Source: CAYUFF01 sp964444075 (GTDB taxonomy: Archaea > Aenigmatarchaeota > Aenigmatarchaeia > CG10238-14 > SCSR01). From it: a DNA stretch of 5,308 nucleotides. This document shows, in pieces, positions 1 to 4,528 of this stretch; the stretch's first letter is position 1; every line of letters starts with the position of its first letter. The notes beneath the pieces were generated by a model. That model worked only from the letters and a program-made list of their open reading frames with translations, searched no databases and was not told the DNA's origin. Both the position numbers and the translations under genes were made by a program. The stretch covers positions 1-5,308 of the forward strand of contig CAYUFF010000050.1 in assembly GCA_964444075.1 (NCBI GenBank), given 5' to 3'.

Positions 1-362
1 CCGATTTCATGGTGAAGTATTAAAAAGTATACTTTATCAATCAAAGCTTTACTTGCTCCAAGTTTTCTCAAAAAATTTGACACGATTTCAGCGCTTCTTT
101 TTGCATGTTGTTTATCATAAATTTTCCTGCTCTTTCTAGGATCTCTAAACCACCTTTCAACATCATGGGCATATGCTGCAATCAGTAAAGCTTCGCTGGC
201 ACTCGGTTTTAGCTTCTTCACCCAAAAAACAGTTCGCTCATAATGTTTCAACTGACTTCTCTTAAGCTCTTTCTCATACCTTTTAAACTCCTCTGGAACT
301 TGAGCGTTTCTAACCGCTGAATTGACGAATTTCTTGGTTTCTTCGAAGAATCTAAGCCTCAT
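1..362 (-). CDS. HD-domain protein, DUF4202-like, partial (C-terminus outside window)
   Basis: The frame is open from ATG at 362-360 down to base 1, giving the first 120 codons; the stop lies beyond the left edge. The protein starts MRLRFFEETKKF. Seen in the sequence: His40 in KHYERTVFWVKKL, the pair His66-Asp67 in AAYAHDVERWF, His86 in KQHAKRSAEIV, and H117-H118-E119 in ILHHE. This His...HD...His...His spacing on an all-helical protein fits the HD metal-dependent phosphohydrolase superfamily. The phrase 'KPSASEALLIAAYAHDVER' resembles, from memory, the DUF4202 family, for which I know no established reaction. The substrate is therefore unknown. No Shine-Dalgarno site precedes the ATG; a TATA-like element about 25 bases upstream suggests a leaderless mRNA. 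Base composition is visibly more A/T-rich than that of the Hsp20, MinD or tmk genes, which may mean separate ancestry. HD-superfamily membership is fairly secure; the exact family is less so. Confidence 0.72.
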   Translation of the reverse strand, partial: MRLRFFEETKKFVNSAVRNAQVPEEFKRYEKELKRSQLKHYERTVFWVKKLKPSASEALLIAAYAHDVERWFRDPRKSRKIYDKQHAKRSAEIVSNFLRKLGASKALIDKVYFLILHHEI

Positions 363-380
363 AAAACTAGATTTAGAATG

Positions 381-400
381 ACCGTTTTTAACCGTTTTTA
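381..400 (-). promoter_or_regulatory. Tandem 10-bp repeat forming the promoter of the HD-domain gene
   Basis: The plus strand reads ACCGTTTTTA twice in a row with no mismatch; on the gene's strand this is TAAAAACGGT twice. The copy nearer the gene places TAAAAA (390-385) about 25 bases upstream of the ATG, where a leaderless archaeal TATA box is expected. The distal copy sits where the BRE should be. One repeat period is close to one helical turn, so two proteins could bind side by side on one DNA face. The promoter role is inferred from spacing; the repeat itself is seen directly. Confidence 0.5.
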
Positions 401-474
401 TTAGTAGGTGTTTGTGCAAGGAATTGCGAAAATTTTCTCTTAATATGATGGCATATGTCTAAACACTCTGGACG

Positions 475-481
475 AAAAAAA
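475..481 (-). terminator. T7 tract after the zinc-ribbon/Hsp20-like gene
   Basis: On the minus strand a run of seven T lies three bases after the TAG stop of the zinc-ribbon/Hsp20-like gene, with no preceding stem-loop. Oligo-U tracts without hairpins are the usual archaeal intrinsic termination signal. It would end the three-gene Hsp20 transcript before the HD-gene promoter. Confidence 0.55.
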
Positions 482-484
482 TCC

Positions 485-1168
485 CTACGACCCTTCCTCC
501 ACCTCCAAGACGAGCTTTTCATCCTCGAACTTATACTCTACCGAGGCATTCTTTGGAATTGGTATGAGCTTGAAGTAAGCTTTATCGCCAGCGAATGCCC
601 TGACCTCGATGCTCTGCTCAAGCCTCTTGACGTTAACATCCTCAGAAGCTTTAACGCCAGGTAGCTCGATGGTTATTATCCGCTTCTTCCCTTTTCTTTC
701 AACCTTAGCCTCAGGCTCTTCCGTAACCTTGGCTTTCATCACCTTTTCCTCCAGGGTTTCCTCCTCTTCCACCACACCCTTCGGAGGAATACCCAACCTT
801 CTCCTTATCTCTGGCTCGAACCTCTTGTAATCGCCGAAAGTCTTCACCTCAACCCTCGGCTCCTTTCCGGTTGCCGAGTGAATCGTTATGCTAATCCCGC
901 CTCCCCTAACCCTTGGTGAGCCCTTCCAGAAAATCCTCGGGATGCTGAAAAACGAGCTGCGAGACGAAAGCATCCTATCGAGCCTTTCAAATTCCCTCTC
1001 TATCTCCCTGAAAATGCTCTCGAAACCCTCGAACCTCGGTAACAGCGGAAACTCCTCCTCAAACTCGCTGAGGAGCCTCTCTCCGCAGTAGGGACAATAC
1101 TTGAACTTCTCGCTCACTACCTTCCCGCAGTGAGGGCATCTCCTATTCTTCCTCTCTCTCCACCACAT
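485..1168 (-). CDS. Zinc-ribbon protein with C-terminal Hsp20-like domain
   Basis: A 227-residue protein starting at ATG 1168-1166, the only usable start after an in-frame TGA shortly upstream. Residues 11-28 hold a zinc ribbon, CPHC (11-14) and CPYC (25-28). A charged helical segment follows at about 35-70, then a glycine/arginine patch and a beta-rich stretch (about 85-115), and an acidic/lysine linker (about 130-160). Residues 162-224 (KRIITIELPGV...EDEKLVLEVE) resemble the Hsp20/alpha-crystallin fold: an ELPGV turn comparable to ADLPGF of the neighbouring Hsp20, and a final LVLEV strand in the place of GVLEI. No C-terminal IxI tail follows. Its start lies inside the upstream 53-residue gene (26-base overlap), so translation is probably coupled. 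Inferred role: a zinc-binding chaperone or adaptor acting with the Hsp20 two genes upstream. The domain architecture is well supported; the function is inference. Confidence 0.85.
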   Translation of the reverse strand: MWWRERKNRRCPHCGKVVSEKFKYCPYCGERLLSEFEEEFPLLPRFEGFESIFREIEREFERLDRMLSSRSSFFSIPRIFWKGSPRVRGGGISITIHSATGKEPRVEVKTFGDYKRFEPEIRRRLGIPPKGVVEEEETLEEKVMKAKVTEEPEAKVERKGKKRIITIELPGVKASEDVNVKRLEQSIEVRAFAGDKAYFKLIPIPKNASVEYKFEDEKLVLEVEEGS

Positions 1169-1304
1169 GCCATCTATCCCTGTACTTACAAATCAGCTCG
1201 TGCTCCGCAAGCTTAAAATAAATAGGCTTCCCGCAATACTTACAGATTCCTTCGGGCTCGGGAAGCTTCTTTTCCTCGTCTTCCTTGCCCACGCTTCCCA
1301 CCAT
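1143..1304 (-). CDS. 53-residue Cys/His zinc-type peptide overlapping the zinc-ribbon/Hsp20-like gene
   Basis: ATG at 1304-1302 opens a 53-codon frame ending in TAG at 1145-1143. It is too short for common ORF cut-offs. The peptide has an acidic N-terminus (KEDEEKKLPEPEG), then C21-K-Y-C24-GKPIYFKLAE-H35-ELI-C39-KYRDRWHVVE. The CxxC...HxxxC arrangement is a plausible single zinc-binding finger. It fills exactly the space between Hsp20 (16 bases between the genes) and the next gene (26-base overlap). That placement, and codon use ending mostly in G/C like its neighbours, argues for a real gene. An A/T-rich AAATAAAA at 1337-1330 could be a TATA box, but read-through from the Hsp20 promoter is simpler. 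I do not recognise a named family. The role is inferred only from context: a zinc-binding partner in the Hsp20 cluster. Confidence 0.68.
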   Translation of the reverse strand: MVGSVGKEDEEKKLPEPEGICKYCGKPIYFKLAEHELICKYRDRWHVVEREEE

Positions 1305-1320
1305 GAGTAAAAATTTTAGC

Positions 1321-1746
1321 CTACTCCACTTTTATTTCTTTCATCCTCTTCGCTGGCTTCTTCTTCCTGAACCTTATTTCCAGCACGCCGTTCTCGAACT
1401 TCGTCTTGGCGCTTTCAACATCTACCTCCGTAGGTAGGGTTATAACCCTTCTTGCCATCCCCTTCCTCCTCTCGGCCCTGAAGAACCTTTCCGTCGCTTC
1501 AACCCTTTCCTCCTTCTTCCTGGCCAAGATTTCGAGGGTATCCTCCGAAGCCCTTACGGTTATCTCGTCCTTTTTAAAGCCTGGGAGGTCGGCCCTAACG
1601 ATAAGCTCCTCGTCAGTTTCAAGCACGTCGACGGGAAAGCCTCTTTCAAGCTCCTCCTCCAGCGGGAACCCATACCAAAAAGCTCTCATGAGCCTTTCCA
1701 TCCTTTTCCTCATCCTCTCGAACTCGTCGAGAGTTTCCCACAGCAT
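1321..1746 (-). CDS. hsp20: Small heat-shock protein, Hsp20/alpha-crystallin family
   Basis: An ATP-independent holdase that binds unfolding proteins and forms large oligomers in the cytoplasm. I take ATG at 1746-1744 as the start (141 residues). The frame extends to a GTG at 1770 (149 residues), but that GTG abuts the best TATA element (1777-1771), which lies 28 bases upstream of the ATG and suits a leaderless transcript. Residues 1-35 form an aromatic/charged N-terminal arm. The alpha-crystallin domain spans about 37-127, from FPVDVLETDEELIVRADLPG to the hallmark GVL at 120-122 in ENGVLEIRF. A C-terminal I138-K139-V140 matches the IxI/V tail that docks dimers into oligomers. Length is typical of archaeal Hsp20. 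It leads a tight cluster with two zinc-type genes. Heat-responsive control is likely for the family, but I see no known heat-shock operator. Confidence 0.96.
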   Translation of the reverse strand: MLWETLDEFERMRKRMERLMRAFWYGFPLEEELERGFPVDVLETDEELIVRADLPGFKKDEITVRASEDTLEILARKKEERVEATERFFRAERRKGMARRVITLPTEVDVESAKTKFENGVLEIRFRKKKPAKRMKEIKVE

Positions 1747-1770
1747 GTTAAAATTTTGGTGCTGAAACAC

Positions 1771-1777
1771 TTAAAAT
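1771..1777 (-). promoter_or_regulatory. TATA element of the Hsp20 cluster
   Basis: The minus strand reads GATTTTAAG across this stretch, centred about 28 bases before the ATG at 1746, with a purine-rich GGAAGTGA upstream as a possible BRE. This decides between the two possible Hsp20 starts. A second A/T block, AAATTTTAA at about 1756-1748, is too close to the ATG to be its TATA box. Confidence 0.5.
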
Positions 1778-1833
1778 CTCACTTCCTCGAAGGATGAGGA
1801 TTAAAGATGTACCTTCAAGCATCGAAAAGTACG

Positions 1834-2259
1834 CTACCATCCACACTTTTCCTTAATCCAATCGCACGGAATCTCACTCTCGTTGTCGTACCCAGACCTA
1901 CAGAGCTCTTTAATCTTCGAATCACTGCATGGGTAGTTGCAATCAAGTTGTACGTCCACATTCCCGGAACCAAGGTAAGGAACACCGTAACACTTCTTCT
2001 CCCCTACGGGAATACCGAAACAGTAATCCGCGAAAGTATCCGTGCAGATTTTTCTTTCAAGACCCAAGAAGTCTTTGATAAAGTCTATGATGCTCATAGA
2101 GCAGGAATATCTTTTTCTGATTCCAAGGCATTCCACGCTCCAGTAGTGCAATCCCTTGGGTAGGCACTCAGGACCGCATAAAGGTCCACCGACACGTTTT
2201 GGGTAGAAAAGAAGAGTTAACATACACGCAAGTGTCAACAGGATGAATAACAACCGCAT
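1834..2259 (-). CDS. Cysteine-rich exported small protein, family not recognised
   Basis: A 141-residue protein starting at ATG 2259-2257. Residues 1-18 (MRLLFILLTLACMLTLLF) form a basic-then-hydrophobic Sec-type signal or anchor. Cys12 within it does not sit in a proper lipobox. The mature part has twelve cysteines at 28, 32, 44, 53, 72, 80, 90, 107, 111, 120, 132 and 139, an even number consistent with up to six disulphides in an extracellular protein. The last residues are EKCGW. There is no metal-binding CxxC pair, so disulphides seem likelier than zinc or Fe-S. A 118-codon frame on the opposite strand (1807-2163) is taken as a shadow, because it has no signal sequence, domain or promoter and the minus frame has all of signal sequence, cysteine pattern and TATA spacing. 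It stands alone, with its own promoter and dyad. Function is unknown; a secreted or surface-anchored structural or inhibitor-like protein is a guess. Confidence 0.72.
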   Translation of the reverse strand: MRLLFILLTLACMLTLLFYPKRVGGPLCGPECLPKGLHYWSVECLGIRKRYSCSMSIIDFIKDFLGLERKICTDTFADYCFGIPVGEKKCYGVPYLGSGNVDVQLDCNYPCSDSKIKELCRSGYDNESEIPCDWIKEKCGW

Positions 2260-2268
2260 AAGTTATGA

Positions 2269-2290
2269 TTTTATGGAAAATTCCATAAAA
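2269..2290. promoter_or_regulatory. Perfect 10+2+10 dyad: probable operator of the Cys-rich gene
   Basis: TTTTATGGAA, spacer AA, then TTCCATAAAA form a mismatch-free inverted repeat whose near edge is 10 bases from the ATG at 2259. The A/T-rich AATTTTTATG (2294-2285), centred about 30 bases before the ATG, is the best TATA candidate and overlaps the distal arm. A dimeric regulator bound here would block TBP/TFB or polymerase. The T-rich minus strand (T5 at 2291-2287) could also help end the MinD transcript arriving from 2327. The dyad is seen directly; the operator role is inferred. Confidence 0.5.
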
Positions 2291-2326
2291 ATTTTTGATT
2301 TTTGGTTTTAAGGTTGGAGTTTTACC

Positions 2327-3184
2327 TTAACGGAGAAAGTCCACCAACCTTTCGAAGGCGCCGTGAAAACATTTACGGAGTTTAGCGGATTCTAGGGGCA
2401 AAGTGCCACGGTTCAAACACGCGAAAACCTCCCTAGCGTAAGGAATTTCTCCCACGAGCTTTCTGGAAAACTTCTTCCTGAGTTTTCTCTCGATACAAGC
2501 ATTCAACCCGACCTTGTTCAGCAAGATCGAGTATTCTCTCTGGAAATGCTTTACCACCCTCAAAACTCTATGCAAATCACTCAAACCGGAAACAGTAGGT
2601 TCTACGACGAGGAGCACGTGGTCGGCGAATTTGAGTGAGGAGATGAGCGGACACCCTATTCCAGCGGCAGCATCCATTACCATGGTTTCGTGCTCGATAC
2701 CCTCGGCGAAGCTAACGATTTCATCGACGACTCTACCAGAAGATTTCTCGCCAGGATACAGCTGAGCGAACGCTAGCGGAAACCCGAACCTCGTCTTTGC
2801 AAGCCTTATCTCGGCGTTTTCCACCGTTCGCATGCCTATGCCATCGCTACACATCATGTAGCACGCTCCGCAACCTTCGCAGAGCAGTTCGTCTATCTCG
2901 AAACTTGCGCCTTTCCTCTTCAGCGCACCGAACTTACAAACTTTTGGGTCCAGCTTGCATCTCAGAAGCTTAGCCTCATCCTTTACGAAAGCTTTCTTAC
3001 TGCACTTCAATATCTTCGCAACCCTAAAGCGCTTCACCCCCAACCAAACGTGCATGTTCGGTGCGTCGACGTCGCAATCGCAGGCAACAACCTTTTTTCC
3101 GGCTTCGTGAAAAAACGTAGCGAGACAACTCGCCACCATGCTCTTTCCGACACCACCCTTACCAGAAGCCACGACTACCTTCAC
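2327..3184 (-). CDS. MinD-superfamily P-loop ATPase with inserted ferredoxin domain (second of pair; first cluster degenerate)
   Basis: A 285-residue cytoplasmic ATPase of the COG1149-type family (MinD/Mrp-like with a ferredoxin insert), starting at GTG 3184-3182. The deviant Walker A is SGKGGVGKS (7-15), followed by the CDCDVDAPNMH switch region (35-45). The insert carries one full 4Fe-4S motif, C102-EGC105-GAC108-YMMC112. Where family members usually have another CxxCxxCxxxC, only isolated C61, C76 and C83 remain. Walker B is altered to DAAAGIGCP (171-178), against the usual D-x-P-P-G-I-G-C-P; Cys178 is kept. The start overlaps the upstream gene's TGA by four bases (GTGA), and AGGTGG at 3194-3189 offers a Shine-Dalgarno site, so the two are co-translated. 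The family is thought to act in metal-cluster or redox-coupled maturation; the actual client is unknown here. Confidence 0.93.
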   Translation of the reverse strand: MKVVVASGKGGVGKSMVASCLATFFHEAGKKVVACDCDVDAPNMHVWLGVKRFRVAKILKCSKKAFVKDEAKLLRCKLDPKVCKFGALKRKGASFEIDELLCEGCGACYMMCSDGIGMRTVENAEIRLAKTRFGFPLAFAQLYPGEKSSGRVVDEIVSFAEGIEHETMVMDAAAGIGCPLISSLKFADHVLLVVEPTVSGLSDLHRVLRVVKHFQREYSILLNKVGLNACIERKLRKKFSRKLVGEIPYAREVFACLNRGTLPLESAKLRKCFHGAFERLVDFLR

Positions 3185-4023
3185 CCTACCACCTTGCTAA
3201 CATCTAGCCGTAACCCTTCTAACTTTCCACGTGCGTAGGATTTTGCAAAACTTTCTGAGTAGTTTATTTTCATGACTATTTCGGCGCCATATTTTTTAAC
3301 AACCTTTTCAATTTCACGCAAGCTTCCGATTCCGACTTTGTTGACGACCACTTTCGGTTTAGCATTAAGCTTCTTAACAAGCCTTAGCGCGAGCTCCAAA
3401 TCATGAGCTCCTAGTGGCGTAGGTTCCGTTACGAGCAGCACGGTATCGCAGTCAATTAGCGCTTGGATCACGTTGCAGTGCATGCCGGGCGAGGTATCGA
3501 CCACCAAATACTCCGCTTTGAGCTTTTTAGCGAGAGTCGAGACGAACTCTCTCGCTTGCTTAACGACTATCCCAGTTTCGGCAAAGTTTTCTCGAGCGAG
3601 GCCTGTGACCAACGTAAGGTTCTTGGAAATTCTGGTAACGAAGACCTTTCCGACGACTTCCTTCCTCATCCTTATCGCGCCGCTCGGGCATTTTAGCATA
3701 CAGACTCCACAACCGATGCAGTTCTCCTTTATCAGCGATGGATAAGCTCCCTCTACCCAAAACAGCGCGCTCTGCTGGCAAGCTTTGGCGCAGGCTCCGC
3801 ACTTCCTACACTTGCTTTTTATTATCCGAGGGTATTCCGTGTACAGGAGCTTCGCGGGCTTCCCGAGCCTTTTTCCCAAGAACAAATGAGCGTTCGGACA
3901 CTCAACGTCGACATCGAAGAATAGCACTCTCTGAGTTTCGGAAAGACGTTTGGCTAGCAAGGTTGCCACGGTAGTCTTACCTACCCCACCCTTTACTCCG
4001 GTTACAGCAAGAGTTTTCATCAT
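3181..4023 (-). CDS. MinD-superfamily P-loop ATPase with inserted 2x[4Fe-4S] ferredoxin domain (first of pair)
   Basis: A 280-residue cytoplasmic ATPase beginning ATG-ATG at 4023-4018. The deviant Walker A KGGVGKTT lies at 11-18, and FFDVDVECPNAH (35-46) is the switch segment. A ferredoxin insert at about 70-118 has two complete motifs, C72-C75-C78-C82 and C102-C105-C108-C112 followed by PSGAI. Walker B is DTSPGMHC (176-183), and VTEPTPLGAHDL (198-209) and VVVNKVG (225-231) are typical of the family; NKxG gives the adenine contact. Both clusters look intact, unlike the downstream partner. No Shine-Dalgarno site precedes it. A TATA-like TAAAAATTAA 21-30 bases upstream fits a leaderless start at the first ATG. 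The pair probably forms a hetero-assembly in Fe-S or metallocofactor handling. Tandem pairs of this kind are known in methanogens, Archaeoglobus and the Desulfovibrio orange-protein operon, but none of those partner genes is visible here. Confidence 0.95.
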   Translation of the reverse strand: MMKTLAVTGVKGGVGKTTVATLLAKRLSETQRVLFFDVDVECPNAHLFLGKRLGKPAKLLYTEYPRIIKSKCRKCGACAKACQQSALFWVEGAYPSLIKENCIGCGVCMLKCPSGAIRMRKEVVGKVFVTRISKNLTLVTGLARENFAETGIVVKQAREFVSTLAKKLKAEYLVVDTSPGMHCNVIQALIDCDTVLLVTEPTPLGAHDLELALRLVKKLNAKPKVVVNKVGIGSLREIEKVVKKYGAEIVMKINYSESFAKSYARGKLEGLRLDVSKVVG

Positions 4024-4043
4024 AAATACTTGTTGCCCGTAGC

Positions 4044-4053
4044 TTAATTTTTA
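4044..4053 (-). promoter_or_regulatory. TATA element of the MinD/ferredoxin pair
   Basis: The minus strand reads TAAAAATTAA, centred about 25 bases upstream of the first ATG at 4023. With no Shine-Dalgarno site between it and the ATG, a leaderless transcript covering both ATPase genes is the simplest reading. Confidence 0.5.
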
Positions 4054-4068
4054 GGGTAGGGAAAGATT

Positions 4069-4080
4069 GGTCGTACGACC
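4069..4080. repeat. 12-bp perfect palindrome upstream of the MinD pair
   Basis: GGTCGTACGACC is a perfect dyad 46-57 bases before the MinD-pair ATG, just upstream of its TATA/BRE region, where an activator or a looping regulator could bind. Its core TCGTACGA recurs at 4529-4536 next to the tmk start. Confidence 0.35.
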
Positions 4081-4123
4081 TGGAGAAACTTGATGACTCG
4101 TGCTGTGGCAGCATCTTTCAACG

Positions 4124-4298
4124 TCAAAGTTTCAACTTTTTCAACAGGATGAAAGTGTCTGGGTCGCTTGGGTGCTGGTAAGTTACGACACCGTGGAGTA
4201 CGATTTTATTCCACCCCTCAGGCTCGCGAAAAGCTTATTGAGATCAGGGTAAGGAGGAGAAAGGCCGAGAGCGCGACGTGCAGAGTCCTAGTTTCCAT
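4124..4298 (-). pseudogene. Small secreted or membrane peptide gene, possibly frameshifted
   Basis: ATG at 4298-4296 opens a 26-codon frame that ends in TGA at 4220-4218 and reads METRTLHVALSAFLL, then LTLISISFSRA: a short signal or transmembrane sequence. TAAAAATTTT (4321-4330 on the plus strand) lies about 27 bases upstream, the leaderless spacing used by other genes here. Removing one base from the T4 run at 4232-4229 would join the frame to a 34-codon stretch (4228-4124) reading REPEGWNKIVLHGV, then VTYQHPSDPDTF. That gives a 57-residue exported peptide. Either a real 26-residue membrane peptide or a recently broken gene would fit; chance is also possible because the opposite strand has an open frame of similar length. 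I recognise no family. Confidence 0.28.
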
Positions 4299-4371
4299 AG
4301 AGTACAGTTTGTCTGGAAGCTAAAAATTTTCGCTGCCGAACTCGCGAGCGATTCGGGTATGGAAGAAAACA

Positions 4372-4380
4372 TTTTTAAAT
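4372..4380 (+). promoter_or_regulatory. TATA element of tRNA-Lys (and probably tmk)
   Basis: TTTTTAAAT is centred about 29 bases before the first base of the tRNA, preceded by purine-rich GGAAGAAAAC that can serve as a BRE. The position is standard for archaeal tRNA promoters. No other A/T-rich element lies between it and tmk, so it probably drives both. Confidence 0.65.
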
Positions 4381-4443
4381 CGTGAACTCACTATTAAAAT
4401 GAGAGGGCCCATAGCTCAGCATGGTTAGAGCGGCTGGCTCTTA

Positions 4444-4454
4444 AGCCTGGAGTT
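4444..4454 (+). other. tRNA-Lys intron 1, 11 nt, canonical 37/38
   Basis: AGCCTGGAGTT interrupts the anticodon loop. CTCT (4438-4441) can pair with GGAG (4449-4452), with one G-U pair, leaving three-base bulges TAA (4442-4444) and TTA (4453-4455). Cutting each between its second and third base leaves the normal CTCTTA+A loop. The outer helix is only a tetraloop, so this is a minimal, relaxed bulge-helix-bulge. Confidence 0.88.
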
Positions 4455-4476
4455 ACCAGCAGGTCCGGGGTTCAAA

Positions 4477-4500
4477 AGGCCGTTCCGTACGGCCTGAAAC
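4477..4500 (+). other. tRNA-Lys intron 2, 24 nt, T-loop position 59/60
   Basis: A textbook bulge-helix-bulge. The T stem CGGGG/CCCCG is followed by the four-pair helix TTCA (4471-4474) with TGAA (4495-4498). The three-base bulges are AAA (4475-4477) and ACT (4499-4501), and a six-pair intron stem GGCCGT/ACGGCC (4478-4483 with 4489-4494) closes a TCCGT loop. Cleavage between bulge bases 2 and 3 restores the loop TTCAAAT exactly. Confidence 0.93.
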
Positions 4501-4528
4501 TCCCCGTGGGCCCATCGATGACCTTCCG

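Larger units (their letters stand above)
4024..4404. other. 381-base intergenic region between the divergent MinD pair and tRNA-Lys
   Basis: No frame here exceeds about 55 codons without a stop. It holds the MinD-pair promoter at the left and the tRNA promoter at the right. Between them are a 12-bp palindrome (4069-4080), a short hairpin TGCTG-TGG-CAGCA (4101-4113), three TTTCAAC heptamers (4116, 4130 and 4139), and a short minus-strand hydrophobic reading frame with its own TATA spacing (4218-4298). A plus-strand 50-codon frame at 4100-4252 (GTG start, includes VSYDTVEYDFIPPL) competes with it but has no promoter or well-placed Shine-Dalgarno site. The bulk may be a decayed small gene. Confidence 0.4.
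4405..4514 (+). tRNA. tRNA-Lys(CUU) with two introns (37/38 and 59/60)
   Basis: After removal of two introns (4444-4454 and 4477-4500) the 75-base product folds without a mismatch. The acceptor pairs GGGCCCA (4405-4411) with TGGGCCC (4507-4513), discriminator A4514. The D stem is GCTC/GAGC (4414-4417 with 4428-4431), with a loop containing GG and ending in A21. The anticodon stem is GCTGG (4433-4437) with CCAGC (4456-4460), loop CTCTTAA, anticodon CTT at 4440-4442. The T stem is CGGGG (4466-4470) with CCCCG (4502-4506), loop TTCAAAT. G15 and C48 can form the Levitt pair. No CCA is encoded. The sequence around the D arm and anticodon loop matches archaeal tRNA-Lys. It reads AAG codons. A scanner that does not allow a T-loop intron would miss it or give a poor score. 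tmk follows 33 bases downstream. Confidence 0.95.

Noticed and set aside
1406..1765. 119-codon plus-strand frame opposite Hsp20
   Set aside because: Serine-rich antisense shadow of a clear alpha-crystallin gene.
1746..1770. Upstream GTG start for Hsp20 (149 residues)
   Set aside because: It abuts the best TATA element, which points to the ATG at 1746.
1807..2163. 118-codon plus-strand frame opposite the Cys-rich gene
   Set aside because: No signal, domain, ribosome site or promoter; the minus frame has a signal segment, an ordered cysteine pattern and TATA spacing.
2224..2226. Lipoprotein reading of the Cys-rich protein (Cys12)
   Set aside because: The preceding T-L-A does not make a good lipobox and the hydrophobic stretch continues past the cysteine.
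4091..4160. Possible C/D-box sRNA (TGATGA at 4091-4096)
   Set aside because: The base before it is not a purine, and no CTGA box D or terminal stem is found at the right distance.
4100..4252. 50-codon plus-strand frame with plausible residues (VSYDTVEYDFIPPL)
   Set aside because: GTG start with no promoter at the right distance, no close Shine-Dalgarno site, and a competing minus-strand frame; left as part of the intergenic entry.
4477..4500. GGCCGT/ACGGCC hairpin read as a terminator or a corrupted tRNA arm
   Set aside because: It fits exactly as the intron stem of a bulge-helix-bulge, and no U-tract follows.
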